DNA of 64,000 nucleotides from Phytoactinopolyspora halophila (GCF_003287285.1 NZ_QMIG01000001.1:434001-498000); one strand, 5' to 3'; shown: positions 16,953 through 25,858, counted from the first letter of the stretch. Notes: generated by a model not told the origin, from the letters alone. Made by a program: numbers and translations.

Positions 16953-17162
16953 CTCCCTGTATGCCCCTTCGCCTCGAGGCGGCCATCCGGCGCCACTCCG
17001 GCCCTTGCCGGTGTCGCCGCCGTCACCGTCGTTCTCGAATAGCTGTCGTTTCCGAGTCTGGACAAGCGTAGACGACCGGGCACCCGTGTCGCCCACACGC
17101 ATGCGCCGATCTCGGCCACCGTCCGCACGCCGTCGAGAGTCCGCACCATCGAGTACCCAACG

Positions 17163-18074
17163 CTAGAGATGAACCGGCTGCACGACCAAGATGGCGATGG
17201 CCAGCGCAACCACGTACACGGAGAAGAAACGGAATCGGGCCTGGTAGAGCAACTTCAACACGGCGAGCAGAGCGCCGGCGCCCACGATCGCCGCGACGAC
17301 GAAGCCCACGGCGTAGGCAGAGAAACCGATGGCCAATGTCACATCCGGCTCACCGAGCACGTCAAGGGCCTGCACCGCGACCGCTGACAAGATCGTCGGG
17401 ATGGCAATGAAGAAACTGTACTCCGCCGCCAGCTTGCGGTGCAGTCCCAGCAGCAACGCCATCGCGATGGTCAACCCGCTTCGGCTCAGGCCCGGCAGCA
17501 GCGCCGCCGCCTGGGCAACGCCGATCCCGACAGCGACCCAGACCGTGAGATGGCGCGCATCGCGCCACTGCGGGCCGGTCGTGTCCGTCCACCACAGGAT
17601 TGCCCCGGTGATGAACAGCGCCCCGGCGATCGCCGCCGGATTGGCGAACTGTTCCGTGCCGACGGCCCGGACGATGAGCCCCAGAACGCCGGTCACGGCA
17701 ACGGTGACGACTCCCAGCCAGGCCATGCGCAAATAGTGCAGTTCGCCGAGCTTGCGGCGGCGGCCGTCGTCGTGCTGCACACCCCGACGATGCGCACCGC
17801 GTGGCGGCCGGGCGAGGGCGTAGCGCACGTCGCCGAGGATGCCGGCGATCAGCCTGCCCAGGCTCCCCCGCATCACCAGGATGATCGACACCAGCGTGCC
17901 GACGTGCACGACGATGTCGAACAGGATCATCTCCGGCGAATCCGGCTCGGGCATGCCCGAACCCCGGTCGAGTAGCCAGTGCTGGGTGAGTGCCAGGTGA
18001 CTGGTCGAGCTCACCGGGATGAACATGAACAGGCCCTGGACGATTCCGAGCAGGCCCGCTTCCAAGAGCGTCAT
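17163..18074 (-). CDS. UppP/BacA-like undecaprenyl-diphosphatase homologue, altered active site
   Basis: The 303-residue polytopic protein aligns with UppP: IVQGLFMFIPVSSTSHL near the N-terminus and LLPGLSRSGLTIAMALLLGL in the second half carry the Ser, His and Arg of the active site. Canonical enzymes have (E/Q)xxxE before the PVSSTxH segment. Here Gln13 is present but position 17 is Met instead of the catalytic Glu. A charged insertion (GAHRRGVQHDDGRRRK) sits in a cytosolic loop. The ATG overlaps the stop of the preceding GT2 gene (ATGA), so the two are coupled. It may act on a different polyprenyl carrier or not be a phosphatase at all. Confidence 0.8.
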   Translation of the reverse strand: MTLLEAGLLGIVQGLFMFIPVSSTSHLALTQHWLLDRGSGMPEPDSPEMILFDIVVHVGTLVSIILVMRGSLGRLIAGILGDVRYALARPPRGAHRRGVQHDDGRRRKLGELHYLRMAWLGVVTVAVTGVLGLIVRAVGTEQFANPAAIAGALFITGAILWWTDTTGPQWRDARHLTVWVAVGIGVAQAAALLPGLSRSGLTIAMALLLGLHRKLAAEYSFFIAIPTILSAVAVQALDVLGEPDVTLAIGFSAYAVGFVVAAIVGAGALLAVLKLLYQARFRFFSVYVVALAIAILVVQPVHL

Positions 18075-19195
18075 GGGCGACCACTCCGGGTGTGCATGCG
18101 CGGACCCATGAGGAAGCCTGCCCCCCAGCTGAGGTGGATCGTGGCGAGAACGGCCGGAAGCCACGCCCGGGCACGGCCGGGCAGCCTGCGGCCCACCACC
18201 AATCCCGCGGCCACCACGCCAGCCACGTAGCCGGCCGGCAAAATCCATCCCAGGGCGAGCCAGCTCCACGCACCGAGAAGTGCGGCAACACCCGCGGCGG
18301 TGCCGCTAGCCACGGCAACCGCCAACACGGGCGGCGCCAGGTAGCGCGCAGTGGCCGTATCGGGGTACTTGCGCACCACCTCGCGCCTCCACTGTCCGGT
18401 GCGCAGGAACTGGCGCGCGAGGGCGCGAAGGCTGGAACGCGGCCGGTAGCTCACCTTCAGATCGGGTGTGAACCACACCTGCTCGCCCGCGGCCCGGATC
18501 CGGTAGTTGAGCTCCCAGTCCTGCGCGCGGATGAAGTGTTCGTCGTACCCGCCAAGCCGGTCGAGCACATCACGCCGGAACGCGCCAAGGTAGACGGTGT
18601 CCGCCGGACCGGGCGGCCCGCCGACATGGAAACGTCCCCCGCCGAGACCGAGCTTGGAACAGTACGCGAAGGCGACGGCACGCTCGAAACCGGTCGTCCC
18701 TTCGGCATGCATGATGCCCCCGACGTTGGCCGCTCCGGTCTCCTCGAGCACCTCGACGGAGCGCCGCACGTAGCCGTCGCTGAGAATGCCGTGGCCGTCA
18801 ACCCGCACGACGATGCCGTGGCGGGCGGCGGAGATGGCCATGTTGAGACCCGCCGGTGTCGTGCCTCCCGGATTCTCCACCAGGCGTACGCGGGTGTCCT
18901 CGGCCGCGAGACGCCGCGCGATCTCGGCTGTCCGATCGTCGGACGGCCCGACCGCCACCACCAGTTCGAGTTCGCCCGGATACTCCTGAGCGAGTACGCC
19001 AGCCACGGCCTCGGCCAGGTGCCGCTCCTCGTTGCGCACCGGCATGATCACCGACACGCCCGGCCACTCGGATGTGGGCTCGCTGCCTCCGGTCACGCTC
19101 GCGTCCAGGTCCGGGTCCTGGGCGAGCGCGTGCGTATCGGAAGGCAGCTCGTGCCGAAGGGAATCGTCCATGTCCGCGAGCAGATTACCTGCCAC
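18071..19195 (-). CDS. GT2 family glycosyltransferase (ExoA-like)
   Basis: The 374-residue protein has a GT-A domain: VSVIMPVRNEERHLAEAV, the metal motif VRVDGHG in place of DxD, a glycine-rich FHVGGPPGPADTVYLGAFRR, and the acceptor-site RAQDWELNYRIR (ED/QDWE motif). Hydrophobic segments at the C-terminus (about 270-350) suggest membrane anchoring. The arrangement resembles succinoglycan ExoA. Two starts are possible, GTG 19195 (GGGCGG upstream) or ATG 19171; the N-terminal 45 residues are low-complexity either way. Its stop overlaps the UppP-like gene. It probably adds a sugar to a lipid-linked intermediate; the linkage is unknown. Confidence 0.85.
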   Translation of the reverse strand: MAGNLLADMDDSLRHELPSDTHALAQDPDLDASVTGGSEPTSEWPGVSVIMPVRNEERHLAEAVAGVLAQEYPGELELVVAVGPSDDRTAEIARRLAAEDTRVRLVENPGGTTPAGLNMAISAARHGIVVRVDGHGILSDGYVRRSVEVLEETGAANVGGIMHAEGTTGFERAVAFAYCSKLGLGGGRFHVGGPPGPADTVYLGAFRRDVLDRLGGYDEHFIRAQDWELNYRIRAAGEQVWFTPDLKVSYRPRSSLRALARQFLRTGQWRREVVRKYPDTATARYLAPPVLAVAVASGTAAGVAALLGAWSWLALGWILPAGYVAGVVAAGLVVGRRLPGRARAWLPAVLATIHLSWGAGFLMGPRMHTRSGRP

Positions 19196-19310
19196 GGTAT
19201 TCCGCCCGTCGACGGGCCTCCCGGATCGATCTTCACACGGGTGATCGGTGCGCCGCTCCGCGAGGTTGTCCCGAGGCGAGACCTGCCCGGGGCGCCACGA
19301 GCATCACCGA

Positions 19311-20891
19311 TCAGCCGAACGAGCATGCCGAGGAGATTCCCACCGGCTCGCCGTTCTCCATCGCCTGGCCAGGATCGTGGTTCTCGCCACCGTCATCGGA
19401 CTCATCCGCTGCTCCTTCAGCCGGCGATTCCTCGCCGTCACCTTCGCCATCCGCGTCGGTGTCACCGGACGTCTCGGCGGCCTCGCTGGATTCCGGGCCG
19501 TCCGGGGGTTCGCCACCGGCGACGTCCCGGTTGCCATGCAACAGCTCGGAGGTCTCCTCGGCGATGAGGTCGAAGTCCGGGTCCGCGGGAACGATCAACG
19601 GAGGCACGAACTGCAACGACGCGACGTCGTGGTCCTTGGCTTCGAGCGCCAGGTCGACAAGGTTGCTCAGGTCTTCTCGGGGGATGTCGGTGGTGACCAT
19701 CTCGGCCGAGGCATCGGCAAGTTCGACAAAGTTCGTGAGCACCGTACGCGGATCCGCCTGGTCGAGGAACGCGCCGAGGACGCACATTTGCCGCGCCATA
19801 CGGTCGTAGTCGGACGTACTCTCGCGCGAGCGGGCGTACCACAGGGCATGGTATCCGTCCAGAGTCTGCACGCCGGGTTCGAGTACCCGCCCCTGCTCTC
19901 CGATCGGCAACTCTTCGTGCACGTCGATGGTCAGGCCGCCGAGGGCGTCGACGAGGTCACGGAAGCCCTGCAGGTCGATTGCCGCGTAGTAATGAATGTC
20001 GATGCCCAGGCTGCCTTGCACCGCCTGCTTGACCGCCGTGGCTCCCGGCGATGATCCGTCGAAGAGCTCCGGGTTCTCCGTCCCGTAGGTCCAGGTGGCA
20101 TTCAGAAGGTAATCGGAGCGATCACCCTCACCGGAGAATCCCCTCGGGAACTCCTCGGCGGCGGGGGTGCCGGAGGCGAAGCGCGCCTTCTCAAGGTTAC
20201 GGGGCAGGCTGATCAGAGCGGGTTCGCCGGTGAGAACGTCGACAGAGACCACATGGATGCTGTCCGGCCGGCCACCGTACCGGTTGTCGCCAGAATCCAT
20301 GCCCAGGAGCAGCATGTTCAGTCTGCCGTCACTGGCCGCCGCGACGTCTCCCGAGGGGAACATCCGCACCACGAGATCATGAGCCGCCTCGGCATATCGA
20401 GCCGCCACCACGAACGGCGTGGTCACGATGATCGCCAGACCTAGCGTGGCACCAACCATGATCAAGCGGTGCTTGCGGTTCAGCCCCGGTGGGTTGCCGA
20501 GCCGCCAGGCGTCGATGAGAATCGCGACCCACGCGAGAGCGAAGCCGAACGCGAGGATCTGGAACGACGTCAGCAGCCACGGATGTACCGCGAGCCTGGC
20601 CAGATCGTTCATCGAGATGCGCCACGTGACCAGCAGGCCGACGAACACCAGTCCGGCCCAGACCAACAAGGCGATCTTGCCGGTTTTTCGGTGGCCTCTC
20701 ATGAACTGCGCGCTGCCCGGCGCGACCACCGACATCGCCATCAATGTAAGCGAGCGCCGGAACCTCGTGGCCTCGGCACGCTGTTCTTTCTCAGCCGCGC
20801 GGCTCGCGCGCGAGCGTCCTGGAGCACGTTGTGCATGCGACCTGCCGTGCCGGTGGGACGCGCCCCCCGGTGGCCGTGCCGTCGGCGTCAT
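19311..20891 (-). CDS. LytR-CpsA-Psr (LCP) family protein with several membrane helices
   Basis: The 526-residue protein begins with a basic cytosolic region, then three to four membrane helices (about residues 55-170), then the extracytoplasmic LCP domain. Conserved pieces are NMLLLGMDSG, RPDSIHVVSVD, ALISLPRNLEKAR, YAAIDLQGFRDLVDALGG and the arginine cluster YARSRESTSDYDRMARQ. LCP proteins transfer glycans from the polyprenyl carrier to peptidoglycan. Multiple helices before the domain, rather than one, and a long acidic Glu/Asp/Ser C-terminal tail are unusual. The start is supported by GGGAGG about 8 nt upstream. It lies in the same orientation as the GT2, UppP-like and exporter genes. Confidence 0.9.
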   Translation of the reverse strand: MTPTARPPGGASHRHGRSHAQRAPGRSRASRAAEKEQRAEATRFRRSLTLMAMSVVAPGSAQFMRGHRKTGKIALLVWAGLVFVGLLVTWRISMNDLARLAVHPWLLTSFQILAFGFALAWVAILIDAWRLGNPPGLNRKHRLIMVGATLGLAIIVTTPFVVAARYAEAAHDLVVRMFPSGDVAAASDGRLNMLLLGMDSGDNRYGGRPDSIHVVSVDVLTGEPALISLPRNLEKARFASGTPAAEEFPRGFSGEGDRSDYLLNATWTYGTENPELFDGSSPGATAVKQAVQGSLGIDIHYYAAIDLQGFRDLVDALGGLTIDVHEELPIGEQGRVLEPGVQTLDGYHALWYARSRESTSDYDRMARQMCVLGAFLDQADPRTVLTNFVELADASAEMVTTDIPREDLSNLVDLALEAKDHDVASLQFVPPLIVPADPDFDLIAEETSELLHGNRDVAGGEPPDGPESSEAAETSGDTDADGEGDGEESPAEGAADESDDGGENHDPGQAMENGEPVGISSACSFG

Positions 20892-21190
20892 CTCGCATCC
20901 TCCCATGGGAGCATGTCACGCCGACGCCCCCGTAGCGCCGACATGGCCAGTATCGAGCTGCGGGTCATCGTGCTGTCGACGACGCGCCGGACCGAACTGG
21001 CGTACCTGCTGTCACATCAGTCACACACTACGAGCCAGGCACCAGGCACGGGAAATACCTTTTACTCCGTGAGTGACTCCTTGCGAACTATAGCGTCACT
21101 GCAACGCCCGTCCTGCTCACACAGCACGGCGTGTCACTGCTAGCGTCACGTCTATCCCTATTTGCCAGCGGACGAGGTACGGTTCAGAAC
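20892..21190. promoter_or_regulatory. Divergent promoter region between two LCP genes
   Basis: About 300 bp without a convincing gene. On the minus strand a TATAGT box at about 21087-21092 could serve the leftward LCP gene. The 9-mer TAGCGTCAC occurs twice in direct orientation (21091-21099 and 21141-21149), 50 bp apart, and may be a shared regulator site. Confidence 0.3.
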
Positions 21191-22411
21191 GTGACCGAGC
21201 ACCACCCCGAGGGAAACGCAGGGCACGACGCGCCACACGCCGGCCCGCCCAAGGTGACGAGCTACACGTCGGGCAACGTCCCAGGTGTGTCCTATAAGGG
21301 CGGCTATGCTCACAGCCCCGACGACGAGGACGAGGGAGCAGAGCCCGTGCCCGCAGCATCTCCGCAACCGCCGCACGGTGGTACTCGCCAGATGGCGGCG
21401 GAGCGGCCGGCAACGCAGGCGCCACCTCGCGAGCGTGAACCGCGAGCGCGCCGAACCGAGAAGCGACCGAAGAAGCGCCGCTCCGGGCTCGCCCGATTCT
21501 TCCGTTTCTTACTGATCTTCGTGCTCATCATCGCCGTCGCGCTTGGCGGGCTCGTGTGGTGGATCTGGAGTCGCATCGACAAGGTCGAAGCCGTCCCGGA
21601 CGATCATGGCGCCGCGACATCCGACGGTCACGTATTCCTCCTCGTCGGCTCGGACCGCAGGGAGGACCTCGACGACGGTGGTGACGAGACCGGCACGAGT
21701 GGTGGCGATCGGGCCGACACGATCATGCTCGTCCACAATCCGTCCGACGGCCGCCCCGCACTCATCAGCGTCCCCCGGGATTCAACGGTCGACATTCCCG
21801 GTCACGGTTCGGGAAGGATCAACGCCGCCTTCTCCCAAGGGGGCCCGGCACTGCTCGTCGAAACCATCGAGGCGAACACCGAGGTCGCCATCGACGACTA
21901 CGTCCAGATCGGATTCGGCGGATTCTCCGACATCGTCGACGCGCTCGGTGGCGTCGAGATGTGTCTCGACGAAGCGATCCAGGACGAGAAGGCCAAGCTG
22001 GACCTTCCGGCCGGATGCCAGGAACTGGGTGGAGACGACGCCCTCGGCTACGCGCGCGCCCGGTACTTCGATCCACGCGCCGATCTCGGCCGGGTGGAGC
22101 GGCAACGGGAGCTGATCTCCGCCATCTCTGACAAGGCGTTCTCGCCGGGCACGCTGCTGAACCCGATCGAGTTCACGCGCACGGCACTCGCCGGAGGCGA
22201 CGCTCTGGTGATCGACGACGGCACGCAACCGTGGGACATGTTCACGTTCGTCCAAGCCATGGGAAGCATCTCTTCCGGCTCCGGCGACACGCTGACGGTG
22301 CCGCTGGGACGCGTCGGAAACACGGTCGACTGGGATCCGGAGGCAGCCGGCGAGTTGTGGAGTTCCCTGCAAGACGGGACCGAAGTTCCGCGCCATCTCC
22401 TTGAGGACTGA
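21191..22411 (+). CDS. LytR-CpsA-Psr (LCP) family wall-polymer transferase
   Basis: The 406-residue protein has a proline- and charge-rich cytosolic N-terminus (about 1-95), one membrane helix (LLIFVLIIAVALGGLVWWIW) and an LCP domain: FLLVGSDRRED, RADTIMLVHN, ALISVPRDSTVDIPG, GFGGFSDIVDALGGVEMCL and YARARYFDPRADLGRVERQ, which provide the Arg/Asp residues for pyrophosphate and metal binding. This is the usual architecture, unlike the multi-helix LCP protein transcribed divergently. GTG at 21191 is chosen over the upstream GTG at 21131 because the extra residues look non-coding. It probably attaches the local polymer to peptidoglycan. Confidence 0.9.
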   Translation: MTEHHPEGNAGHDAPHAGPPKVTSYTSGNVPGVSYKGGYAHSPDDEDEGAEPVPAASPQPPHGGTRQMAAERPATQAPPREREPRARRTEKRPKKRRSGLARFFRFLLIFVLIIAVALGGLVWWIWSRIDKVEAVPDDHGAATSDGHVFLLVGSDRREDLDDGGDETGTSGGDRADTIMLVHNPSDGRPALISVPRDSTVDIPGHGSGRINAAFSQGGPALLVETIEANTEVAIDDYVQIGFGGFSDIVDALGGVEMCLDEAIQDEKAKLDLPAGCQELGGDDALGYARARYFDPRADLGRVERQRELISAISDKAFSPGTLLNPIEFTRTALAGGDALVIDDGTQPWDMFTFVQAMGSISSGSGDTLTVPLGRVGNTVDWDPEAAGELWSSLQDGTEVPRHLLED

Positions 22412-22435
22412 CCGCGAGCGCGAAGCGCGCCCGCG
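22412..22435. terminator. GC-rich bidirectional hairpin
   Basis: The 26-bp gap between the convergent LCP and UDP-glucose dehydrogenase genes holds a GC-rich stem (GCGAGCGCGAAGCGCGCCCGC) with a GAA loop. It could end transcription from both sides. No U-run is present. Confidence 0.4.
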
Positions 22436-22437
22436 AT

Positions 22438-23748
22438 TCAGCGGCGACCGAGACCACGGTAGGTCCATCCGGCCGCGCGCCAGGCGTTGCCGTCCAGGCA
22501 GTTGCGGCCATCGACGACGACGCGGGCCGCCACGACGTCTCCCAGTTCGGCAGGGTCGAGCTCGCGAAACTCGGGCCACTCAGTCAGCAACAAGACGACG
22601 TGCGCGCCCGTGCACGCGTCCACCACAGAATCCGCATACTCCAACGTCGGGTAGATGACGCGGGCCTTCTCCATCGCCTGCGGGTCGAACACGGCGACAT
22701 CGGCGCCCTGCAAGTGCAGCTGACCGGCGATCGTCAATGCCGGAGAGTCCCGCACGTCGTCCGAGTGTGGCTTGAACGCCGCGCCGAGCACCGCAACCCT
22801 CCGCCCGATCATGGAGCCGCCGGCGAGACGCTGCGCCAGCTCCACCACCCGCTCGCGCTGGCGCAGGTTGATCGCATCGACCTCACCCAGCAACGTCAGC
22901 GCATCGGCAACGCCCAGCTCGCCCGCCCGCGCCATGAAGGCACGCAGATCCTTGGGAAGACATCCGCCGCCGAACCCGACACCGGCGTTGAGGAATTTGC
23001 GGCCGATCCGGTCGTCGTACCCGAGGGCGTCGGCGAGGCTGGTGATGTCGGCGCCGCTCACCTCGGCCACCTCGGCGATCGCGTTGATGAATGAGATCTT
23101 CGTCGCCAGGAAGGCGTTCGCCGACACCTTGACCAGTTCGGATGTGGCGAGATCGGTGACGACGACGGGGGTTCCGCCAGCGATTGCCGTCCCGTAGAGC
23201 TCCCGCAGAATCTTTTCCGCACGCTCCGAGTTCACTCCGAAGACGAGACGGTCCGGGCGTAGCGTGTCCTCGATGGCCCGGCCCTCGCGCAAGAATTCCG
23301 GATTCCACGCGAGCTCCGCGTCGGCCCCCGCCGGTGCACGCCTGGCGAGCTTGTCGCTGAGCTGGTGCGCCGTCCCGACGGGAACGGTGGATTTGCCCAC
23401 CACCAAGCTCGGCCGGTCCAGAAGAGGTGCCAGACTATCGATGGCGGCATGGATGTCGGTCAGGTCTGCCCCGAGACCGTCGGACAGCTGCGGTGTACCG
23501 ACGCAGACGAAATGAACATCGGCACCGGCGGCATCCTCGACATCGGACGAGAACCGCAGCGATCCGGACCGGAGATGCCGCATCAGCAATTCGTCCAAGC
23601 CCGGCTCGAAGATGGGGGCAGAGCCAGCCGAAAGCGCGGCAATCTTGTCCGCATCCGGGTCGATACCTACCACCGAATAGCCGAGCTCGGCCATACCCGC
23701 TGCGTGCACGCTACCGAGATAGCCGGTGCCGATCACCGATACACGCAT
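22438..23748 (-). CDS. ugd: UDP-glucose 6-dehydrogenase
   Basis: The 436-residue enzyme oxidises UDP-glucose to UDP-glucuronate with two NAD+. It shows the NAD loop VIGTGYLGSVHA, GKSTVPVGT, WNPEFLREG, the lysine of LVKVSANAFLATKISFINAI, and the catalytic cysteine in GVGFGGGCLPKDLRAF (about residue 260), all typical of the UDP-glucose/GDP-mannose dehydrogenase group. ATG at 23748 starts the NAD domain cleanly; GGAGGG lies about 12 nt upstream and abuts an alternative ATG at 23760. With the UDP-HexNAc dehydrogenase at 10 kb it provides a second uronic acid. It converges on an LCP gene and a hairpin separates it from the acylphosphatase gene. Confidence 0.92.
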   Translation of the reverse strand: MRVSVIGTGYLGSVHAAGMAELGYSVVGIDPDADKIAALSAGSAPIFEPGLDELLMRHLRSGSLRFSSDVEDAAGADVHFVCVGTPQLSDGLGADLTDIHAAIDSLAPLLDRPSLVVGKSTVPVGTAHQLSDKLARRAPAGADAELAWNPEFLREGRAIEDTLRPDRLVFGVNSERAEKILRELYGTAIAGGTPVVVTDLATSELVKVSANAFLATKISFINAIAEVAEVSGADITSLADALGYDDRIGRKFLNAGVGFGGGCLPKDLRAFMARAGELGVADALTLLGEVDAINLRQRERVVELAQRLAGGSMIGRRVAVLGAAFKPHSDDVRDSPALTIAGQLHLQGADVAVFDPQAMEKARVIYPTLEYADSVVDACTGAHVVLLLTEWPEFRELDPAELGDVVAARVVVDGRNCLDGNAWRAAGWTYRGLGRR

Positions 23749-23779
23749 GCGCAGTACCATCCCTCCGTCGTGCCGTCAC

Positions 23780-23822
23780 GTGAGCTGGCGCACCTCACAT
23801 GAGTTGGCGCACGCCAGCTCAC
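23780..23822 (-). terminator. Hairpin between acylphosphatase and ugd genes
   Basis: GTGAGCTGGCG (23780-23790) pairs perfectly with CGCCAGCTCAC (23812-23822). The loop holds a near copy of the left arm (TGAGTTGGCGCAC), so two alternative stems are possible. It lies after the leftward acylphosphatase gene and before the ugd start, where it could act as terminator or attenuator. Confidence 0.5.
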
Positions 23823-23877
23823 GAGATGACCTTAACGCCCGGTGAAGCGGCGAGTTCCTCGCGACACGTCGAGCTGA

Positions 23878-24156
23878 TCAGCTGATCCGGAAGCCGTCGT
23901 TGCCCTCGACCGGCTCCTCGGTGACGTCCACCCGCTCCACCTTCGCTGCCGGAGGCCCCTCGTGCGCCCACGCCACCATCGCTTCGACGCCCTCGGGTGG
24001 GCCCTCGAACACCGCCTCCACACTGCCGTCAGGCACGTTACGCACCCAGCCACTGACCTGGTTCCGGGCGGCTTCCCGGCGGCACGTGTCGCGAAAGAAC
24101 ACGCCCTGTACGCGGCCGTGAGCCACCACCCGCCGACGGATGACCGAAGCACTCAT
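23878..24156 (-). CDS. acyP: Acylphosphatase
   Basis: A complete small acylphosphatase of 92 residues: RRVVAHGRVQGVFFRDTCRREA carries the phosphate-binding loop and catalytic Arg, and VSGWVRNVPDGSVEAVFEGPPEGV contains the catalytic Asn (both motifs canonical). It hydrolyses acyl-phosphates such as acetyl-, carbamoyl- or 1,3-bisphosphoglyceryl phosphate in the cytosol. The start at 24156 has AGGAGG at good spacing. Only 4 bp separate it from the protease-like gene upstream, so the two form an operon. The pairing has no obvious functional link. Confidence 0.93.
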   Translation of the reverse strand: MSASVIRRRVVAHGRVQGVFFRDTCRREAARNQVSGWVRNVPDGSVEAVFEGPPEGVEAMVAWAHEGPPAAKVERVDVTEEPVEGNDGFRIS

Positions 24157-24160
24157 GCCC

Positions 24161-25210
24161 CTATCCTCCTGATGCCGCCTCCGGCACACCACCACCCTGC
24201 GAGCCGCTCGCCAGCCGCACCCCGAGCTCGTCGAGCACCGCTCCGAAGGGATTGCAGTAGGTGAGCCCGGTGCCCGCCGGGCCGCCACGCTCACTTCCGG
24301 CGAACAGCAGCCCCACCGCTTCCTGGCGATCCTCCCGGTAGACCACGGAGCCACTGTCCCCGCCCGAGGAGAACGCGCCGTCGGCGCCGCCAGACACCTC
24401 GATCTGGCCGTGGAATTCCACCGGGCCGCCGGGAAACTCGACAACCAGGCCGTCGACCTCGAATGCGCTGACATCTCCCCGGGTGATCCCCGTCGTCCGG
24501 CCCACCTTGGCCACTTCGATCCCCTCGTGCACGTCGCTCCACCCCGCGAGAACGCCGATGGGATGGGCGACATCGGTCTCGATGGCGCCGTCCAGCCGCG
24601 CGGTGGCCGCGTCGACCAGGTTGCTGGCGTCCCGCTGAAGCGTCACCATCCGATCAAGGACGCCGATCCGATCTCCCGGATCCACGCCACCGTCTGCTGG
24701 GCCGGGCTGGAGGACGGCGTCGCCTGGTATGCCCCGATCAGAATCGGCGAGAACGTGGTTGTTCGACAGGACGTGCAGCCGGCCGTCGCGGTCGGAGCCA
24801 CCGTCGCTGCCCGGATCGCCGCCGTTCCCGGTGCCATCGCTCTCCCAGCCACCCCCGCCGTCGTCGGGAATGACGAAGGCTCCGATGGTGCCCGCCGTGA
24901 CCTCGCCATGGGCGACCGACAGGCCGGGACGCACCGGGCGTACGCGCTTTTGCAGATCGGCTGGATTCCAGGAGAGCGGGCTGATCATGCCCACCTCGCG
25001 GAGGTCGGACTCCTCCGGCGCGGGGGCACCCATTCGTGCCAGCACCCGGCGTATCCGATCCACATCACCGGAACAGCGCACCGCGAGCCCATACCCGCCC
25101 TCGGGAAGTGGCCAGATGCCTGCGGCGACGACTCCGGGTTCAGCGACGATTTCCGCTCGGACTTCGCGCAATAGCGCGTTCTTGAACTGGCGGGCCGCCT
25201 CGATGTGCAT
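24161..25210 (-). CDS. Trypsin-like serine protease domain protein, no signal peptide
   Basis: This protein of 349 residues has an N-terminal ~100-residue domain (MHIEAARQFKNALLREVRAEI...) and a chymotrypsin-fold domain. The catalytic His is in LHVLSNNHVLADS, the Ser in FSSGGDSGSVVY, and the Asp is probably in VDAATARLDG. A Gly/Asp-rich loop lies between about 125 and 150. There is no export signal, so it should be cytosolic, unlike most S1 proteases. Related actinobacterial proteins have unknown roles. The ATG at 25210 is the most natural start; the annotated frame is open further upstream, into the divergently transcribed GNAT gene. It is followed 4 bp later by the acylphosphatase gene. Confidence 0.75.
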   Translation of the reverse strand: MHIEAARQFKNALLREVRAEIVAEPGVVAAGIWPLPEGGYGLAVRCSGDVDRIRRVLARMGAPAPEESDLREVGMISPLSWNPADLQKRVRPVRPGLSVAHGEVTAGTIGAFVIPDDGGGGWESDGTGNGGDPGSDGGSDRDGRLHVLSNNHVLADSDRGIPGDAVLQPGPADGGVDPGDRIGVLDRMVTLQRDASNLVDAATARLDGAIETDVAHPIGVLAGWSDVHEGIEVAKVGRTTGITRGDVSAFEVDGLVVEFPGGPVEFHGQIEVSGGADGAFSSGGDSGSVVYREDRQEAVGLLFAGSERGGPAGTGLTYCNPFGAVLDELGVRLASGSQGGGVPEAASGG

Positions 25211-25230
25211 GTGATCAGCGTACGTTGCTC

Positions 25231-25236
25231 TAAGAT
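25231..25236 (+). promoter_or_regulatory. -10 box of a probable leaderless promoter (GNAT gene)
   Basis: TAAGAT lies 7 nt before the GTG at 25244, the spacing seen when actinobacterial transcripts begin at the start codon. No ribosome site is present, which agrees with leaderless translation. Confidence 0.5.
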
Positions 25237-25243
25237 CAATCAC

Positions 25244-25849
25244 GTGCAACATGCGACGGCAGGAGATCTTCCCGCGATCCGCTCGATCCTCGCGCGCGCC
25301 TACACGTCCGATCCCCTCATGCGATGGATCTTCCCCGACGACGAGCACCGGCTGGAGTCCACTGCCGCGTGGCTGGGTGTGCTGGCCGAGCGATACTTCG
25401 CCACCGGCAGCATCACGACAGACGGGGCACCGACCCCACACGCCGTCGCCGTGTGGCAACTGCCCGGAGGGTCGGCACCGCCCGACGGGAGCCTGCCGAC
25501 CGCCGGCGGTCTACTCGCAGCCCTCATCGGGACGGAACGTGCGGGAGCCGTCGGCAACGGCCTGCGCGCGATCCAATCGGTCACGCCGAGCCATCCATTC
25601 GCCTATCTGCAATTCCTCGCCGTGCATCCGGACTGGCAGCGCCGCGGGCACGGAACGGCCCTGTTACGCGCTGGCCTCGATGAGGCGCGCCGACGCGGAC
25701 TACCCGTCCAGCTGGAGACGACCAATCCCGAGAACGTGCCCTTCTACCGGGCACACGGGTTCGAGGTCACCAGCACCCTCGACCTCCCGCCCGACGGCCC
25801 CACATTGTGGGCGATGTCTCACTATCCTGGCGATACTACCAACCAGTAA
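25244..25849 (+). CDS. GNAT family N-acetyltransferase
   Basis: The 201-residue protein has the GNAT core. The acetyl-CoA loop is in FLAVHPDWQRRGHGTALLRAGL (about residues 125-145; R/QxxGxG/A), and it is followed by LETTNPENVPFYRAHGFEVTSTLDLPPDGPTLWAM, the usual C-terminal strand and Tyr general acid. The N-terminus (ATAGDLPAIRSILARAYTSDPLMRWIFPDD) fits the subgroup annotated as small-molecule or antibiotic acetyltransferases. GTG at 25244 is directly preceded by a TAAGAT box, so it is probably leaderless. It diverges from the protease gene and ends 9 bp before the acyl-CoA dehydrogenase gene, so both may be one transcript. Substrate unknown. Confidence 0.85.
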   Translation: MQHATAGDLPAIRSILARAYTSDPLMRWIFPDDEHRLESTAAWLGVLAERYFATGSITTDGAPTPHAVAVWQLPGGSAPPDGSLPTAGGLLAALIGTERAGAVGNGLRAIQSVTPSHPFAYLQFLAVHPDWQRRGHGTALLRAGLDEARRRGLPVQLETTNPENVPFYRAHGFEVTSTLDLPPDGPTLWAMSHYPGDTTNQ

Positions 25850-25858
25850 CATGTGGTC

